Below, piece by piece: positions 18,174-25,968 of a stretch of DNA of 64,000 nt. Under the pieces are notes generated by a model. It was not told the origin of the DNA, did no database searches, and saw only the letters and a list, made by a program, of their open reading frames with translations. This stretch comes from Gammaproteobacteria bacterium UBA5109 (lineage in GTDB: Bacteria > Pseudomonadota > Gammaproteobacteria > Pseudomonadales > Pseudohongiellaceae), in the NCBI GenBank assembly GCA_002414385.1, contig DHZH01000001.1, positions 431-64,430 of the forward strand, read 5' to 3'. Made by a program: the position numbers and the translations under genes. How positions within the stretch are numbered: the first letter of the stretch is position 1; every line of letters starts with the position of its first letter.

Positions 18174-18833
18174 TTATAGCAAGGTGGGCTTTGGATTGTA
18201 AAAGTGCCTGCTTCCCTTGCGGATACTCTGAATGTGATCAACCAGTTGCTGGTAATCATGATCATTATTGACCAGGTCGATTTCCGCGCTGTTGACTACC
18301 AGCAGTGTACTCTTATCGTAATAATGAAAAAAGCTGGTATAGGCTTCGATAAGCTCCAGCAGGTAGTCTTTTTCAATGAGTTGTTCAGACTCGATGCCCC
18401 GGGTCTGAATTCGGTCAAACAGAACATCAACGGGTGCCTGCAGATATATCACCAGATCAGGCTCTGGTGCATCGATGGTCAGATGGCGGTAGACATTTTC
18501 ATACAGGGTATATTCATCCTTATCCAGATTCTGATGGGCAAAAATCCGGTCTTTTTCAATCAGGAAGTCAGCCACCCTGACAGGTTCAAACATGTCATCC
18601 TGTCGGATGTTCTGTAATTGTTGAGTGCGCTGAAAAAGAAAAAACAGCTGGGTTGCCAGGGCATGCTGTCGCGGGTTTTGATAAAAACGGTCCAGGAAGG
18701 GGTTGTCTTCACTTTTTTCCAGCAGGATGTCGTAATTGAAAGTTTCTGCCAGGCGTCTTGCGAGGCTGGTTTTTCCGACTCCGATAGGGCCTTCTATCGC
18801 TATATAACGCGGTATGTTCACTGACTGCCTCAC
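18174..18833 (-). CDS. Deoxynucleoside kinase (dNK/dCK family)
   Basis: 219 residues. The P-loop IEGPIGVGKTSLARRL, the DNPFLDRFYQNP motif and the LIEKD/DRIF segment are those of the deoxynucleoside kinase family, which phosphorylates deoxynucleosides for nucleotide salvage. The substrate cannot be read from sequence. The ATG overlaps the pcnB stop by 4 bases. In Pseudomonas the place between pcnB and panB holds folK; no folK is present here, so this kinase takes its slot without replacing its chemistry. Confidence 0.88.
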   Translation of the reverse strand: MRQSVNIPRYIAIEGPIGVGKTSLARRLAETFNYDILLEKSEDNPFLDRFYQNPRQHALATQLFFLFQRTQQLQNIRQDDMFEPVRVADFLIEKDRIFAHQNLDKDEYTLYENVYRHLTIDAPEPDLVIYLQAPVDVLFDRIQTRGIESEQLIEKDYLLELIEAYTSFFHYYDKSTLLVVNSAEIDLVNNDHDYQQLVDHIQSIRKGSRHFYNPKPTLL

Positions 18834-20185
18834 TTACTACCCTTGCGTGATTTTACTCTGCGCTTGCGCGATTTTGAAACGTCGGCTGGCCCCAGCTTGT
18901 TCTGCATTGCCTGACGCTGGTCTTTATCGGCATCCTGAAATTGCGTCCACCAGTTTGCCAGCTCCTGCAGGTCTTCTCCACTGTCAGCACGAAGCAACAG
19001 AAAGTCATAGGCAGCCCGGAAACGTTTGTGTGAAAGCAAGGCAAAAGCACGTTTCCCTGATCGCCTTTCGAGGCGCAACTGATATTCCCATATTTCACGC
19101 ATGGGAATACTGAAGCGTTTTGGAATCGACAAGGTTTCCTGCTGTTGTTTGATAACGCTTTCACCGGCATCATGCATGGCCGGCATCGGCGGCATTCCGG
19201 TCTGCAGATTTTGGGAAAACAGTCGCCTGACAGCTGGCCAGAGGATAGCTGCCAGCAGGAAAGCAGGAGTGACACTTTTACCGACTGCAATACGTTTGTC
19301 AGTACTGGCAAAGGCTCCATGAAGCATTGCCTGATCCTGTTCAGTGGTAATAAATTCAGCAACGGGCGGGAACAAAAATGCAAATACTTCAAAGGCAAGA
19401 AGCTGCCTGAAAGTGGACTGGCCATGACCGTTGAAGAACAGTTTGAGAAACTCATCAAAGAGGCGAGCAGCGGGTACGGAAAGCAGGAGTTTTGCTGCCG
19501 GTTTGATGGCTTTGGCTGAATGTTCTTCTATCTGGAAATCCAGTTTGGCAGCCAGGCGAATGGCGCGCAGGGTTCTGACCGGATCTTCCCGGTAGCGCAG
19601 TTCCGGGTCCCCGATAATACGCATGGTACCTTGCTGCAGGTCCTGCATGCCGCCAGTGAAATCAAGCACTTCAAAATTACGCACTGTGTAGTACAGGGCA
19701 TTAACCGTGAAATCACGGCGTATAGCATCTTCTTCAATGCTGCCGAAAACGTTATCTCGCAGAATCATACCGTCCTGACTGTGGGCTGAATCCAGGTGTT
19801 TGACCCGACGGCTAAGACTGGAACCGGGTATTTCAGTGCTCTGTTCGGACGGGGCCCTGAAAGTTGATACTTCAATTATTTCCCGGCCATAGTGGACATG
19901 GACGATTTGAAAGCGACGGCCAATAATCCTCGAGTTGCGAAATACCTGCCTGACCTGTTCCGGGCTGGCATCCGTGGCGACATCGAAGTCCTTGGGTTTC
20001 AGGCCCAGAAGCAGATCACGAACTCCGCCTCCTACCAGATAAGCCTGGTAGCCGGCCGCATTGAGGTCATACAATACATTAAGTGCATTCTGGCTGATGT
20101 TTTTACGGGAAATCCCGTGTTCTTCACGACGGTAAATTTTTTGCCGGAAGTTGCTTGAGGAATCTTGTGTGGGAGTAATAGACAA
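18830..20185 (-). CDS. pcnB: Poly(A) polymerase I
   Basis: 451 residues. It adds 3' poly(A) tails that promote RNA decay. The nucleotidyltransferase core LVGGGVRDLLLGLKPKDFD with the DFD catalytic pair, the RRFQIVHV strand and the VRTLRAIRLAAKL motif are all clear, followed by the RNA-binding domain and a basic tail (SRKRRVKSRKGSK). The only possible start before the core is TTG at 20185, because a stop lies a few codons upstream; no good ribosome site is seen. It sits directly downstream of the predicted small RNA, as crcZ-pcnB does in Pseudomonas. Confidence 0.94.
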   Translation of the reverse strand: MSITPTQDSSSNFRQKIYRREEHGISRKNISQNALNVLYDLNAAGYQAYLVGGGVRDLLLGLKPKDFDVATDASPEQVRQVFRNSRIIGRRFQIVHVHYGREIIEVSTFRAPSEQSTEIPGSSLSRRVKHLDSAHSQDGMILRDNVFGSIEEDAIRRDFTVNALYYTVRNFEVLDFTGGMQDLQQGTMRIIGDPELRYREDPVRTLRAIRLAAKLDFQIEEHSAKAIKPAAKLLLSVPAARLFDEFLKLFFNGHGQSTFRQLLAFEVFAFLFPPVAEFITTEQDQAMLHGAFASTDKRIAVGKSVTPAFLLAAILWPAVRRLFSQNLQTGMPPMPAMHDAGESVIKQQQETLSIPKRFSIPMREIWEYQLRLERRSGKRAFALLSHKRFRAAYDFLLLRADSGEDLQELANWWTQFQDADKDQRQAMQNKLGPADVSKSRKRRVKSRKGSK

Positions 20186-20237
20186 ATTGGCTGTACAGCA
20201 AAACTAAAGCAGACATTCTACACAAGTGCCGGGGAAA

Positions 20238-20509
20238 TAAAAAAGCCGGTAAGACTCAAGTCTTACCGGCTTGTTAACCTGTTATTTTTATTATTATTCT
20301 CAATACATCCCTGTACAAAAAGTCGGTAACAATCGGCTACCTTTGTCAGGGTATATCCCTTAGAGTGACTCCACGCTTCCCCCCTTGCTAGCGCTGATGT
20401 TTCAGTTCTTTCCAGCTTGGGTACAGCCGAGGCTGTAAACCTGGGTCATGTGATTGCTGCCATATATTATTCTTGTTATTAGCTTCTAGTTATTTAAGGC
20501 AAACAATGC
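20238..20509 (-). ncRNA. Predicted CrcZ-like regulatory RNA (about 270 nt)
   Basis: The gap 20186-20682 holds no credible gene. On the minus strand it has a sigma-54 promoter (20520-20535) predicting a start at about G20509, and an intrinsic terminator (20245-20270). The transcript between them carries two runs of AAN triplets: five in a row at 20466-20480 and six in a row at 20281-20298. Such ARN/AAN repeats bind the distal face of Hfq and are the 'CA motif' of Pseudomonas CrcZ. A stable hairpin (ACAGCC/GGCTGT, 20423-20436) lies between them. Location between a CbrB-like gene and pcnB is that of crcZ. Expected role: sequestering Hfq and relieving catabolite repression. No expression evidence is available. 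Confidence 0.7.
20245..20270 (-). terminator. Intrinsic terminator of the predicted small RNA
   Basis: GCCGGTAAGAC pairs with GTCTTACCGGC around a 4-base loop. On the minus strand it is followed by six T residues (20244-20239) and a further T-rich stretch. It faces the minus strand and lies just before pcnB. Confidence 0.9.
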
Positions 20510-20519
20510 ATACATATGG

Positions 20520-20535
20520 AGCAGGTTTCATGCCA
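20520..20535 (-). promoter_or_regulatory. Sigma-54 (RpoN) promoter
   Basis: On the minus strand TGGCATGAAACCTGCT matches the -24/-12 consensus TGGCAC-N5-TTGCW at all key positions: GG at 20534-20533 and GC at 20522-20521 with the exact 12-base register. The predicted start is G20509. It is the best sigma-54 site noticed in the window, and rpoN itself is encoded at 38362-39855. Confidence 0.8.
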
Positions 20536-20590
20536 ACTTCGGGTAATCAGGCTAAAAACCTTATAAATCATATGGTTAAGCAGTTTAAGC

Positions 20591-20609
20591 AACAGTTTTG
20601 AAAACTGTT
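20591..20609. promoter_or_regulatory. Perfect 19-base dyad, likely activator-binding site (UAS)
   Basis: AACAGTTTT-G-AAAACTGTT is a perfect palindrome centred at 20600, about 91 bases upstream of the predicted RNA start, the usual place for a sigma-54 enhancer. A second dyad, TGTT-AAG-AACA, lies at 20623-20633. The adjacent activator is the obvious candidate protein. Confidence 0.5.
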
Positions 20610-20682
20610 TTAGTAATTTGAATGTTAAGAACAGTAACTCTCGAGTGTATATCAGTAACGAAATGTGTGGCGTAGGCAAAAT

Positions 20683-22101
20683 CTAGCCTGATTTCTTCTG
20701 GCGTGGAATGCCAAAGCGCTGGCGTCGCTCCCAGAGGCATTTACGACTGATTCCCAGCTTTTTCGCCAGTTGGGTCTCATTCATCTGATCCTGATGCTCC
20801 AGCACAAAGCGCTGGAAATAGTCCTCCAGAGACAGGTCTTCAGGGGGGTCATCATCAATGTCTTCGGCGATATCAACTGCATTTTCATCGCGTAACTGAA
20901 TGACAGTGTTTTTACTTTTACGGATCAGTTCCTTGTTAAGGGTGTCAATTTTAACCAGTTCGACATCGATACCCAGCAGGTCCACGGGAATTTCCGGAGT
21001 TTCAGAGAGAATCACCGCACGTTCAATGGCGTTTTCCAGTTCCCGTACATTGCCAGGCCAGTGGTACATGGTAATGGCCTGAATTGCATCGGCACTGAAA
21101 TACATGGGGTCATTGCCAATCCGTTTGCTGATCAGGTCAAGCTTCTTGTCAGCCAGCTCCAGGATGTCCTTGTTACGCTCTCGCAAGGGTGGAATCTGCA
21201 GCGGCATGACATTAATTCGGTAGAACAGGTCTTCACGAAAACGGCCCTCGTTGACAAATTGCTGCAGGTCCCGGTGAGTGGCAGCGATTAATCTGACATC
21301 CACTTTCGTGGACTGCACCGATCCGACCTTGCGAATTTCATGTTCCTGCAATACACGCAGCAGCCTTGCCTGCGCTTCCAGCGGTAATTCGCCAATTTCA
21401 TCCAGGAACAGGGTGCCGTTATTGGCTGCCTCGACCAGTCCTGTGCGGGTACTGGTTGCGCCGGTAAAAGCTCCTTTCTCGTGACCGAAGAGTTCAGATT
21501 CAATGAGGTTTTCCGGTATGGCGGCACAGTTAATTGAAATCAGGTTGGAATCTTTTCTCGAGCTGGCTTCGTGCAGGGCGCGGGCTACCAGCTCTTTACC
21601 GGTACCCGACTCGCCCTGAATCAGCACCGATGCATGAGTCAGGGCAACCTTGCGAATACGGCGAAACAATTCTTTCATGGCCGCACAACTGCCTACCATG
21701 CCGTGCACGGGCTCTTCATTGGGGTTGGATTTGGCCTGCTTTTTGCCCTGCTTGCCCCTGGCGCTCAGCGTGTTCTTGATGGCATTGGTAACTTCTTCGC
21801 TTTCAAAGGGTATCGCCAGATAATTCATCATGGCACCGTCTTTGGAGGATTCCAATGCTGAGCGGAGGCTGGCGTAACTGGTGCTGATCAAAAGGGGTTG
21901 CGAGGTATGAGAAAAAAGTTCAGTGCCGGGTTTTCCCGGTAATCTGAGGTTGCTGATAATCAGGTCAAAATCTGTCAGATTCAGATTGAGGGCGTCTTCC
22001 ACAGAGCCACAGGACTGGCTCTGATATCCAGCCTGCTCCAGGATTTGTGTCAGGTTTTCCAGGATCGACTGATTACTTTCGACAATTAAGATATGGGCCA
22101 T
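20683..22101 (-). CDS. Sigma-54-dependent activator, CbrB-like, with degenerate receiver domain
   Basis: 472 residues from ATG 22101 (a TTG at 22107 is also possible; neither has a strong ribosome site). Residues 1-120 have the receiver fold, but Asn51 (in SNLRLPG) replaces the phosphorylated Asp, Ile97 (in AIPF) replaces the conserved Lys, and the acidic pair is reduced to a single Glu. The AAA+ domain is complete: GESGTGKE, the GAFTGA loop that contacts sigma-54, and GTLFLDEIGELP. The C-terminus is a Fis-type helix-turn-helix (TQLAKKLGISRKCLWERR). Order gluQ - this gene - small RNA - pcnB matches cbrB of Pseudomonas, but no sensor kinase lies next to it. It should act without classical phosphorylation. 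Confidence 0.88.
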   Translation of the reverse strand: MAHILIVESNQSILENLTQILEQAGYQSQSCGSVEDALNLNLTDFDLIISNLRLPGKPGTELFSHTSQPLLISTSYASLRSALESSKDGAMMNYLAIPFESEEVTNAIKNTLSARGKQGKKQAKSNPNEEPVHGMVGSCAAMKELFRRIRKVALTHASVLIQGESGTGKELVARALHEASSRKDSNLISINCAAIPENLIESELFGHEKGAFTGATSTRTGLVEAANNGTLFLDEIGELPLEAQARLLRVLQEHEIRKVGSVQSTKVDVRLIAATHRDLQQFVNEGRFREDLFYRINVMPLQIPPLRERNKDILELADKKLDLISKRIGNDPMYFSADAIQAITMYHWPGNVRELENAIERAVILSETPEIPVDLLGIDVELVKIDTLNKELIRKSKNTVIQLRDENAVDIAEDIDDDPPEDLSLEDYFQRFVLEHQDQMNETQLAKKLGISRKCLWERRQRFGIPRQKKSG

Positions 22102-22214
22102 ATACAACCATGATTGAACTATTTTCCCCGAGCAGCGTGATTGAGAATTGCTACCGTGTTGTCAGAAGTAACAAAAAAAATGTTTCTTTTCTACTCAAAT
22201 CAGCCGAGTGCCCA

Positions 22215-22242
22215 ATATTAAAGATCAGGAGCAAGGGGTCAA
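22215..22242 (-). promoter_or_regulatory. Sigma-70 promoter of the activator gene
   Basis: On the minus strand TTGACC (22242-22237), a 16-base spacer and TAATAT (22220-22215) give a good housekeeping promoter. It predicts a leader of about 107 bases before the ATG at 22101. This places the activator in its own transcript, separate from gluQ. Confidence 0.5.
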
Positions 22243-22318
22243 CTGTTATTTTACCAGAAGCAGTAAAAAAGGGGCGGAATATGGAAATTTAAATATATAT
22301 ATCAGTTACTTACAATTT

Positions 22319-23233
22319 TTATTGATGTTCATCAACTTGCCTGCGATTTTTGAGATTTGCAGGGTTCCAGTGTTGAATTGCCCAGTGCAGAAGCTCCGTG
22401 GGGCTGGAATTCTGTAATTCAGGGTCAAGAGCCTGTTGTAGATACTGCAGGCCTTTATAGAGGGTGAGCGTCGGAGAGCTCAGGTCCAAGGGAGCGGCAT
22501 GATGCTGTTTGCTGAGTTTCTGGCCTTCGGTGTTAACAATCACCGGAATATGCCCGTATACCGGTTGTTGCAGACCAAGCAACTTCTGCAGGTGGATTTG
22601 TCGGGCTGTTGAGTCCAGCAGATCCACGCCCCTGATGACATGCGATATCCCCTGAAAAGCATCATCAACAACGACTGCCAATTGGTAGGCGAACAGGCCA
22701 TCCTTACGTTTGATGATGAAGTCACCGCACTCTTCATGAAGATTCTGATGCTGCTCGCCCTGGATCTGATCGGTGAAAGTTATGTCCTGGTCTGCAACCT
22801 TACAGCGAATGGCGAAGTCAGCAAGCGGGTTGTCATGGACATTAAGTTTTTGCTGACGGCAGGTGCCGGGATAGACACCCTCATTGTCACGAATATCCTG
22901 GCGGGTACAGGTACATGGGAAAAGCTGGCCGGCTGAACCCAACTCCTGCAATGCTTGCTGATACGCAGCATGTCGCTGACTCTGGTAGAGAACTTCATCG
23001 TCCCAGTGCAGTTCGAGGATTTCCAGGGCCCGTAATATTTCTACGGCTGCTTCCGGGCTCTCACGGGGAGGATCAAGATCTTCCATGCGTACCAGCCAGC
23101 GTCCCTGTCTGGCTCTGGCATCAAGAAAGCTGGCCAGTGCTGCAATCAGGGAGCCTGCATGCAGGGGGCCGGTCGGAGAAGGAGCAAAGCGACCGGTATA
23201 GGAAGCGTTAGTCTGCTGTCCCGGTGCTGAAAT
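22319..23233 (-). CDS. gluQ: Glutamyl-Q tRNA(Asp) synthetase, non-ATG start
   Basis: It glutamylates queuosine in tRNA(Asp). The conserved N-terminus YTGRFAPSPTGPLHAGSL is encoded between 23087 and 23200, upstream of the first ATG (23086), so the ATG cannot be the start. The frame is open back into dksA without any ATG, GTG or TTG. Two candidates remain: ATT at 23233, with GGGAG 7 bases upstream, or CTG at 23239 overlapping the dksA stop. ATT gives 304 residues, against 308 in E. coli. The zinc-site cysteines (CTCTR and GTC), KLSKQ in place of KMSKS, and lack of an anticodon domain fit GluQ. It is coupled to dksA as in Pseudomonas. Confidence 0.9.
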   Translation of the reverse strand: MSAPGQQTNASYTGRFAPSPTGPLHAGSLIAALASFLDARARQGRWLVRMEDLDPPRESPEAAVEILRALEILELHWDDEVLYQSQRHAAYQQALQELGSAGQLFPCTCTRQDIRDNEGVYPGTCRQQKLNVHDNPLADFAIRCKVADQDITFTDQIQGEQHQNLHEECGDFIIKRKDGLFAYQLAVVVDDAFQGISHVIRGVDLLDSTARQIHLQKLLGLQQPVYGHIPVIVNTEGQKLSKQHHAAPLDLSSPTLTLYKGLQYLQQALDPELQNSSPTELLHWAIQHWNPANLKNRRQVDEHQ

Positions 23234-23235
23234 AC

Positions 23236-23994
23236 TCAGGCTCCCAGTTGTTTTTCCTTGATTTCATCAAGCGTCTTGCAGTCAATACATTTATTGGCTG
23301 TAGGGCGGGCTTCAAGTCGGCGAATACCGATTTCGATTCCACAGGAATCACAATAGCCGTAATCGTCCTTGGCAATTAATTCGATGGTTGAATCAATTTT
23401 CTTGATCAGACGGCGTTCACGATCCCGGGTACGCAGTTCGATACTGAATTCTTCTTCCAGGGTAGCCCGGTCAGCCGGATCCGGCGGGTTAGAGGCTTCA
23501 TCCTGCATATGATGAACAGTCCGGTCGACTTCTTCCATTAACTGATTGCGCCAGTTGCGGAGAATATTCTTAAAATGTTCCCGCTGCGCTTCGTTCATGT
23601 AATTTTCACCCCGTTTTATTTTATACGGCGTAAAGTCAGCTACCTGCAGATGTGCATCGGGGCTGCGACGAGGAGCTGCTTTTCCGGCTTTTTTAGCTGC
23701 CGGCTTTTTGGCACTAGCGGGTTTTTTTTTCGGCGCGGCTTTTTTCACTTTTTTTGCTGCCGGTTTAGCTGCCGGTTTTTTGGCCTTGGCTGTCTTTTTT
23801 TTCGGCGCAGCTTTTTTCACGGCTTTCTTTTTTGCCGGGGCTTTCTTTACTGCCTTTTTCTTTGCAGGTGCCTTTTTGGCTACTGCTTTTTTACGGGCAG
23901 GGGATTTCTTTACAGCTGCTTTCTTCTTCGCAGGAGTCTTCTTGGCTGCAGCTTTCTTTTTAGCTTTACTGGCAGTTTTTTTCTTCGTTGCCAT
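23236..23994 (-). CDS. dksA: RNA polymerase-binding regulator DksA with histone-H1-like N-terminal tail
   Basis: 252 residues, against about 150 in E. coli. Residues about 117-252 are a normal DksA: YMNEAQREHF, the coiled-coil tip DPADRA with the catalytically important Asp/Ala residues, EEEFSIELRTRDRERRLIKKI, and the zinc finger CDSCG...CIDC. It acts with ppGpp in the RNA polymerase secondary channel. Residues 1-110 are almost only Lys, Ala and Pro, in PAKKKA-type repeats like histone H1 tails and AlgP. Such a tail would bind nucleic acid; its effect here is unknown. gluQ follows and overlaps or abuts. Confidence 0.95.
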   Translation of the reverse strand: MATKKKTASKAKKKAAAKKTPAKKKAAVKKSPARKKAVAKKAPAKKKAVKKAPAKKKAVKKAAPKKKTAKAKKPAAKPAAKKVKKAAPKKKPASAKKPAAKKAGKAAPRRSPDAHLQVADFTPYKIKRGENYMNEAQREHFKNILRNWRNQLMEEVDRTVHHMQDEASNPPDPADRATLEEEFSIELRTRDRERRLIKKIDSTIELIAKDDYGYCDSCGIEIGIRRLEARPTANKCIDCKTLDEIKEKQLGA

Positions 23995-24175
23995 TATGTT
24001 ATCTCTCTACTAAGCAAATGCTGATATCGGGAAAGCTCCCTGAAAAATTTTACTTTAAATGGAGCCTTGAAAGCAGTTTTCAAGTCTTGTCGGTGTCGAC
24101 CATGCTGCTTTCGAAAGGGATGCATTCTACTGGTTTATTAGGGAGCAGGGAACTATTTTACACACTTTTATCTGC

Positions 24176-24499
24176 CTACCTGTCAACATAGATGATACCG
24201 TTTCTGAGTTCAAAAGGGATGGCCTCAAGTCGTTCACCCGGGCAGGGTCCCTGCAGGCATAGACCATCTTCAATGGCAAACAGTGCACCGTGGGTAGAAC
24301 ACTGGATAAGATCGCCTGAATTATCAAGAAATCTGTCTGGTTCCCAGTTAAGTGGAACATGGAAGTGAGGGCACTTATTACGGTACAGATACAGACGCCC
24401 CTGCTTTTTTACCGCAAAGACATCTGCCATACCCTTAATATTCAGAGCCCGGGCACAACCTTCACTAATGCTTTCAAGGGAACAGAGTTGGAACTGCAT
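24176..24499 (-). CDS. Small Rieske [2Fe-2S] ferredoxin-like protein
   Basis: 107 residues, a single Rieske domain. The cluster ligands are the Cys and His of NKCPHF and of QCSTHGALF, separated by about 20 residues. There is no signal peptide or membrane segment, so it is cytosolic and probably an electron carrier of the NirD/biphenyl-dioxygenase ferredoxin type. Partner unknown. It lies between metZ-like and dksA genes on the same strand, with 43 bases to its upstream neighbour. Confidence 0.85.
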   Translation of the reverse strand: MQFQLCSLESISEGCARALNIKGMADVFAVKKQGRLYLYRNKCPHFHVPLNWEPDRFLDNSGDLIQCSTHGALFAIEDGLCLQGPCPGERLEAIPFELRNGIIYVDR

Positions 24500-24542
24500 T
24501 AGTGTACCCCGCTGAACATTACAAGATATACGGCGGGGTATC

Positions 24543-25775
24543 CTAGCCTGAAAGCGCCTGGGTAAAATCGCTCAGCAGGTCTTCCTGGTCTTCAATACCC
24601 ACGGAAAAGCGAACCATGGAATCAGGAATGCCCATGGAGGCGCGTCGTTCAGCACCCATTTCAAAATAAATGGTATGTGCCACCGGAATAGCCAGAGTCC
24701 GGTTGTCACCCAGATTGCTGGAACTGACGACCAGTTCCAGAGCATTGAGAAAATCAAAGCAGTCAATCCCGTCGTCCAGCTCGATGCTGAAAATTGCACC
24801 GTAATGGCTGAACAGTTCCGTGGCACGTGCATGTTGTGGATGATTTTTCAGGCCAGGGTAAAACACATTTTTGACTCTGGCGTGCTGCTGGCAAAACTCA
24901 GCCAGCGCCAATGCATTGTCGCAGGCTTTCTGCATGCGCATTGTGAGGGTTTCCGAACCGACCGATAAATGATGTGCGGCTTCCGGCCCCAGGGATGCAC
25001 CAAAATCCCGCAAACCTTTTTTGCGTATCTGGGTGATTCCCCAATGGGCAGCTTCCCGGTTTTTATAGTTGTCGTAAATGTTGTCAAAACTGTTCCAGTC
25101 AAACAGACCGGTATCTGTCACGCAGCCCCCCAGAGCATTACCGTGGCCACCGATATATTTGGTCAGTGAATTAATTATCAGTCCGGCTTTTACCGTCACC
25201 GGCAGAAACAGGCTGGGGGAAGTCATGGTGTTATCGACAAAATAAATCAGCCCGCGACTTTCACACAAATCGCCAATAGCTGCCAGATCACTTACCTGGG
25301 TCACCGGGTTGGCAATGGTTTCGACAAAGACCAGACGGGTATTATCCTGCACGGCTGCTTCAACCTGCTTGACATCGGTGGCATCTACAAAAGTGACTTC
25401 GACACCAAAGGACTTCAGGGTAGCAAAGAGACTGTTGGTATTACCGAACAGATATGCACTGGACACAATGTGATCGCCGGCGCGCAATAGTGCGAGCAGG
25501 GTAGACCCTATTGCCGCCATGCCGGTGGCAAACACCACACTGGCCAGGCCCTGTTCCATCAGGGTGACTTTTTGTGCCAGAGCCTCAACCGTCGGGTTAC
25601 CCTGGCGGCCATAGGCGAAACCACTGCGTTTATTCTGGAAAACTTCTGCCAGTTCACGGGCATCATCATAGCCATAGGCCACCGACGGATGTATCGCTTT
25701 ATGCAGCACCCCGTGTTCGGGATTGCCCTGGCGATCCGCATGCAGAATCATGCTTGTGAAACCTTTCTTTTTCAT
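24543..25775 (-). CDS. Cys/Met metabolism PLP enzyme (cystathionine gamma-synthase / O-succinylhomoserine sulfhydrylase family)
   Basis: 410 residues. Family marks are YGRQGNPTV, ATGMAAIGSTL, the aspartate motif FVDNTMTSP and the PLP lysine in SLTKYIGGHGNALGG. Enzymes of this family make or use thioether and thiol intermediates in methionine or cysteine synthesis, and sequence alone does not fix which acyl-homoserine and sulfur donor are used. The start is ATG 25775; an internal ATG at 25751 has AAAGG upstream and is an alternative. It is divergent from nsrR across a 193-base gap. Confidence 0.88.
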   Translation of the reverse strand: MKKKGFTSMILHADRQGNPEHGVLHKAIHPSVAYGYDDARELAEVFQNKRSGFAYGRQGNPTVEALAQKVTLMEQGLASVVFATGMAAIGSTLLALLRAGDHIVSSAYLFGNTNSLFATLKSFGVEVTFVDATDVKQVEAAVQDNTRLVFVETIANPVTQVSDLAAIGDLCESRGLIYFVDNTMTSPSLFLPVTVKAGLIINSLTKYIGGHGNALGGCVTDTGLFDWNSFDNIYDNYKNREAAHWGITQIRKKGLRDFGASLGPEAAHHLSVGSETLTMRMQKACDNALALAEFCQQHARVKNVFYPGLKNHPQHARATELFSHYGAIFSIELDDGIDCFDFLNALELVVSSSNLGDNRTLAIPVAHTIYFEMGAERRASMGIPDSMVRFSVGIEDQEDLLSDFTQALSG

Positions 25776-25900
25776 GACCGAACTGTTGGTAATTTGGAGG
25801 GCGGATGATACTCCTATTTCGCGTGGTATTGAAGTTGAGAGGCTCTGATGACGTTTAAAAGCCCGGCTAATCAGAAACTTATGACTTAATCTCAGCCTAT

Positions 25901-25923
25901 AAAATGTATTACTTATACATCAT
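25901..25923 (+). promoter_or_regulatory. NsrR-type operator
   Basis: The core ATGTATTACTTATACAT (25904-25920) has perfect ATGTAT/ATACAT half-sites at the 17-base span of the known NsrR box (AAGATGTATTT-N-AAATACATCTT). It lies 45 bases upstream of the nsrR-like gene and just upstream of a TATACT -10 box (25928-25933), which fits autorepression. Confidence 0.65.
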
Positions 25924-25968
25924 TTGCTATACTGGCCGTTCAAACATTCATATTAAGCTGGGCAGAAG

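Noticed and set aside
20186..20682. Small open frames in the gap upstream of pcnB
   Set aside because: None has a ribosome site plus a plausible protein; the AAN runs and terminator fit an RNA better.
23575..24024. Open frames opposite dksA with Phe/Cys-rich products
   Set aside because: They are the complement of the Lys/Ala codons of the DksA tail.
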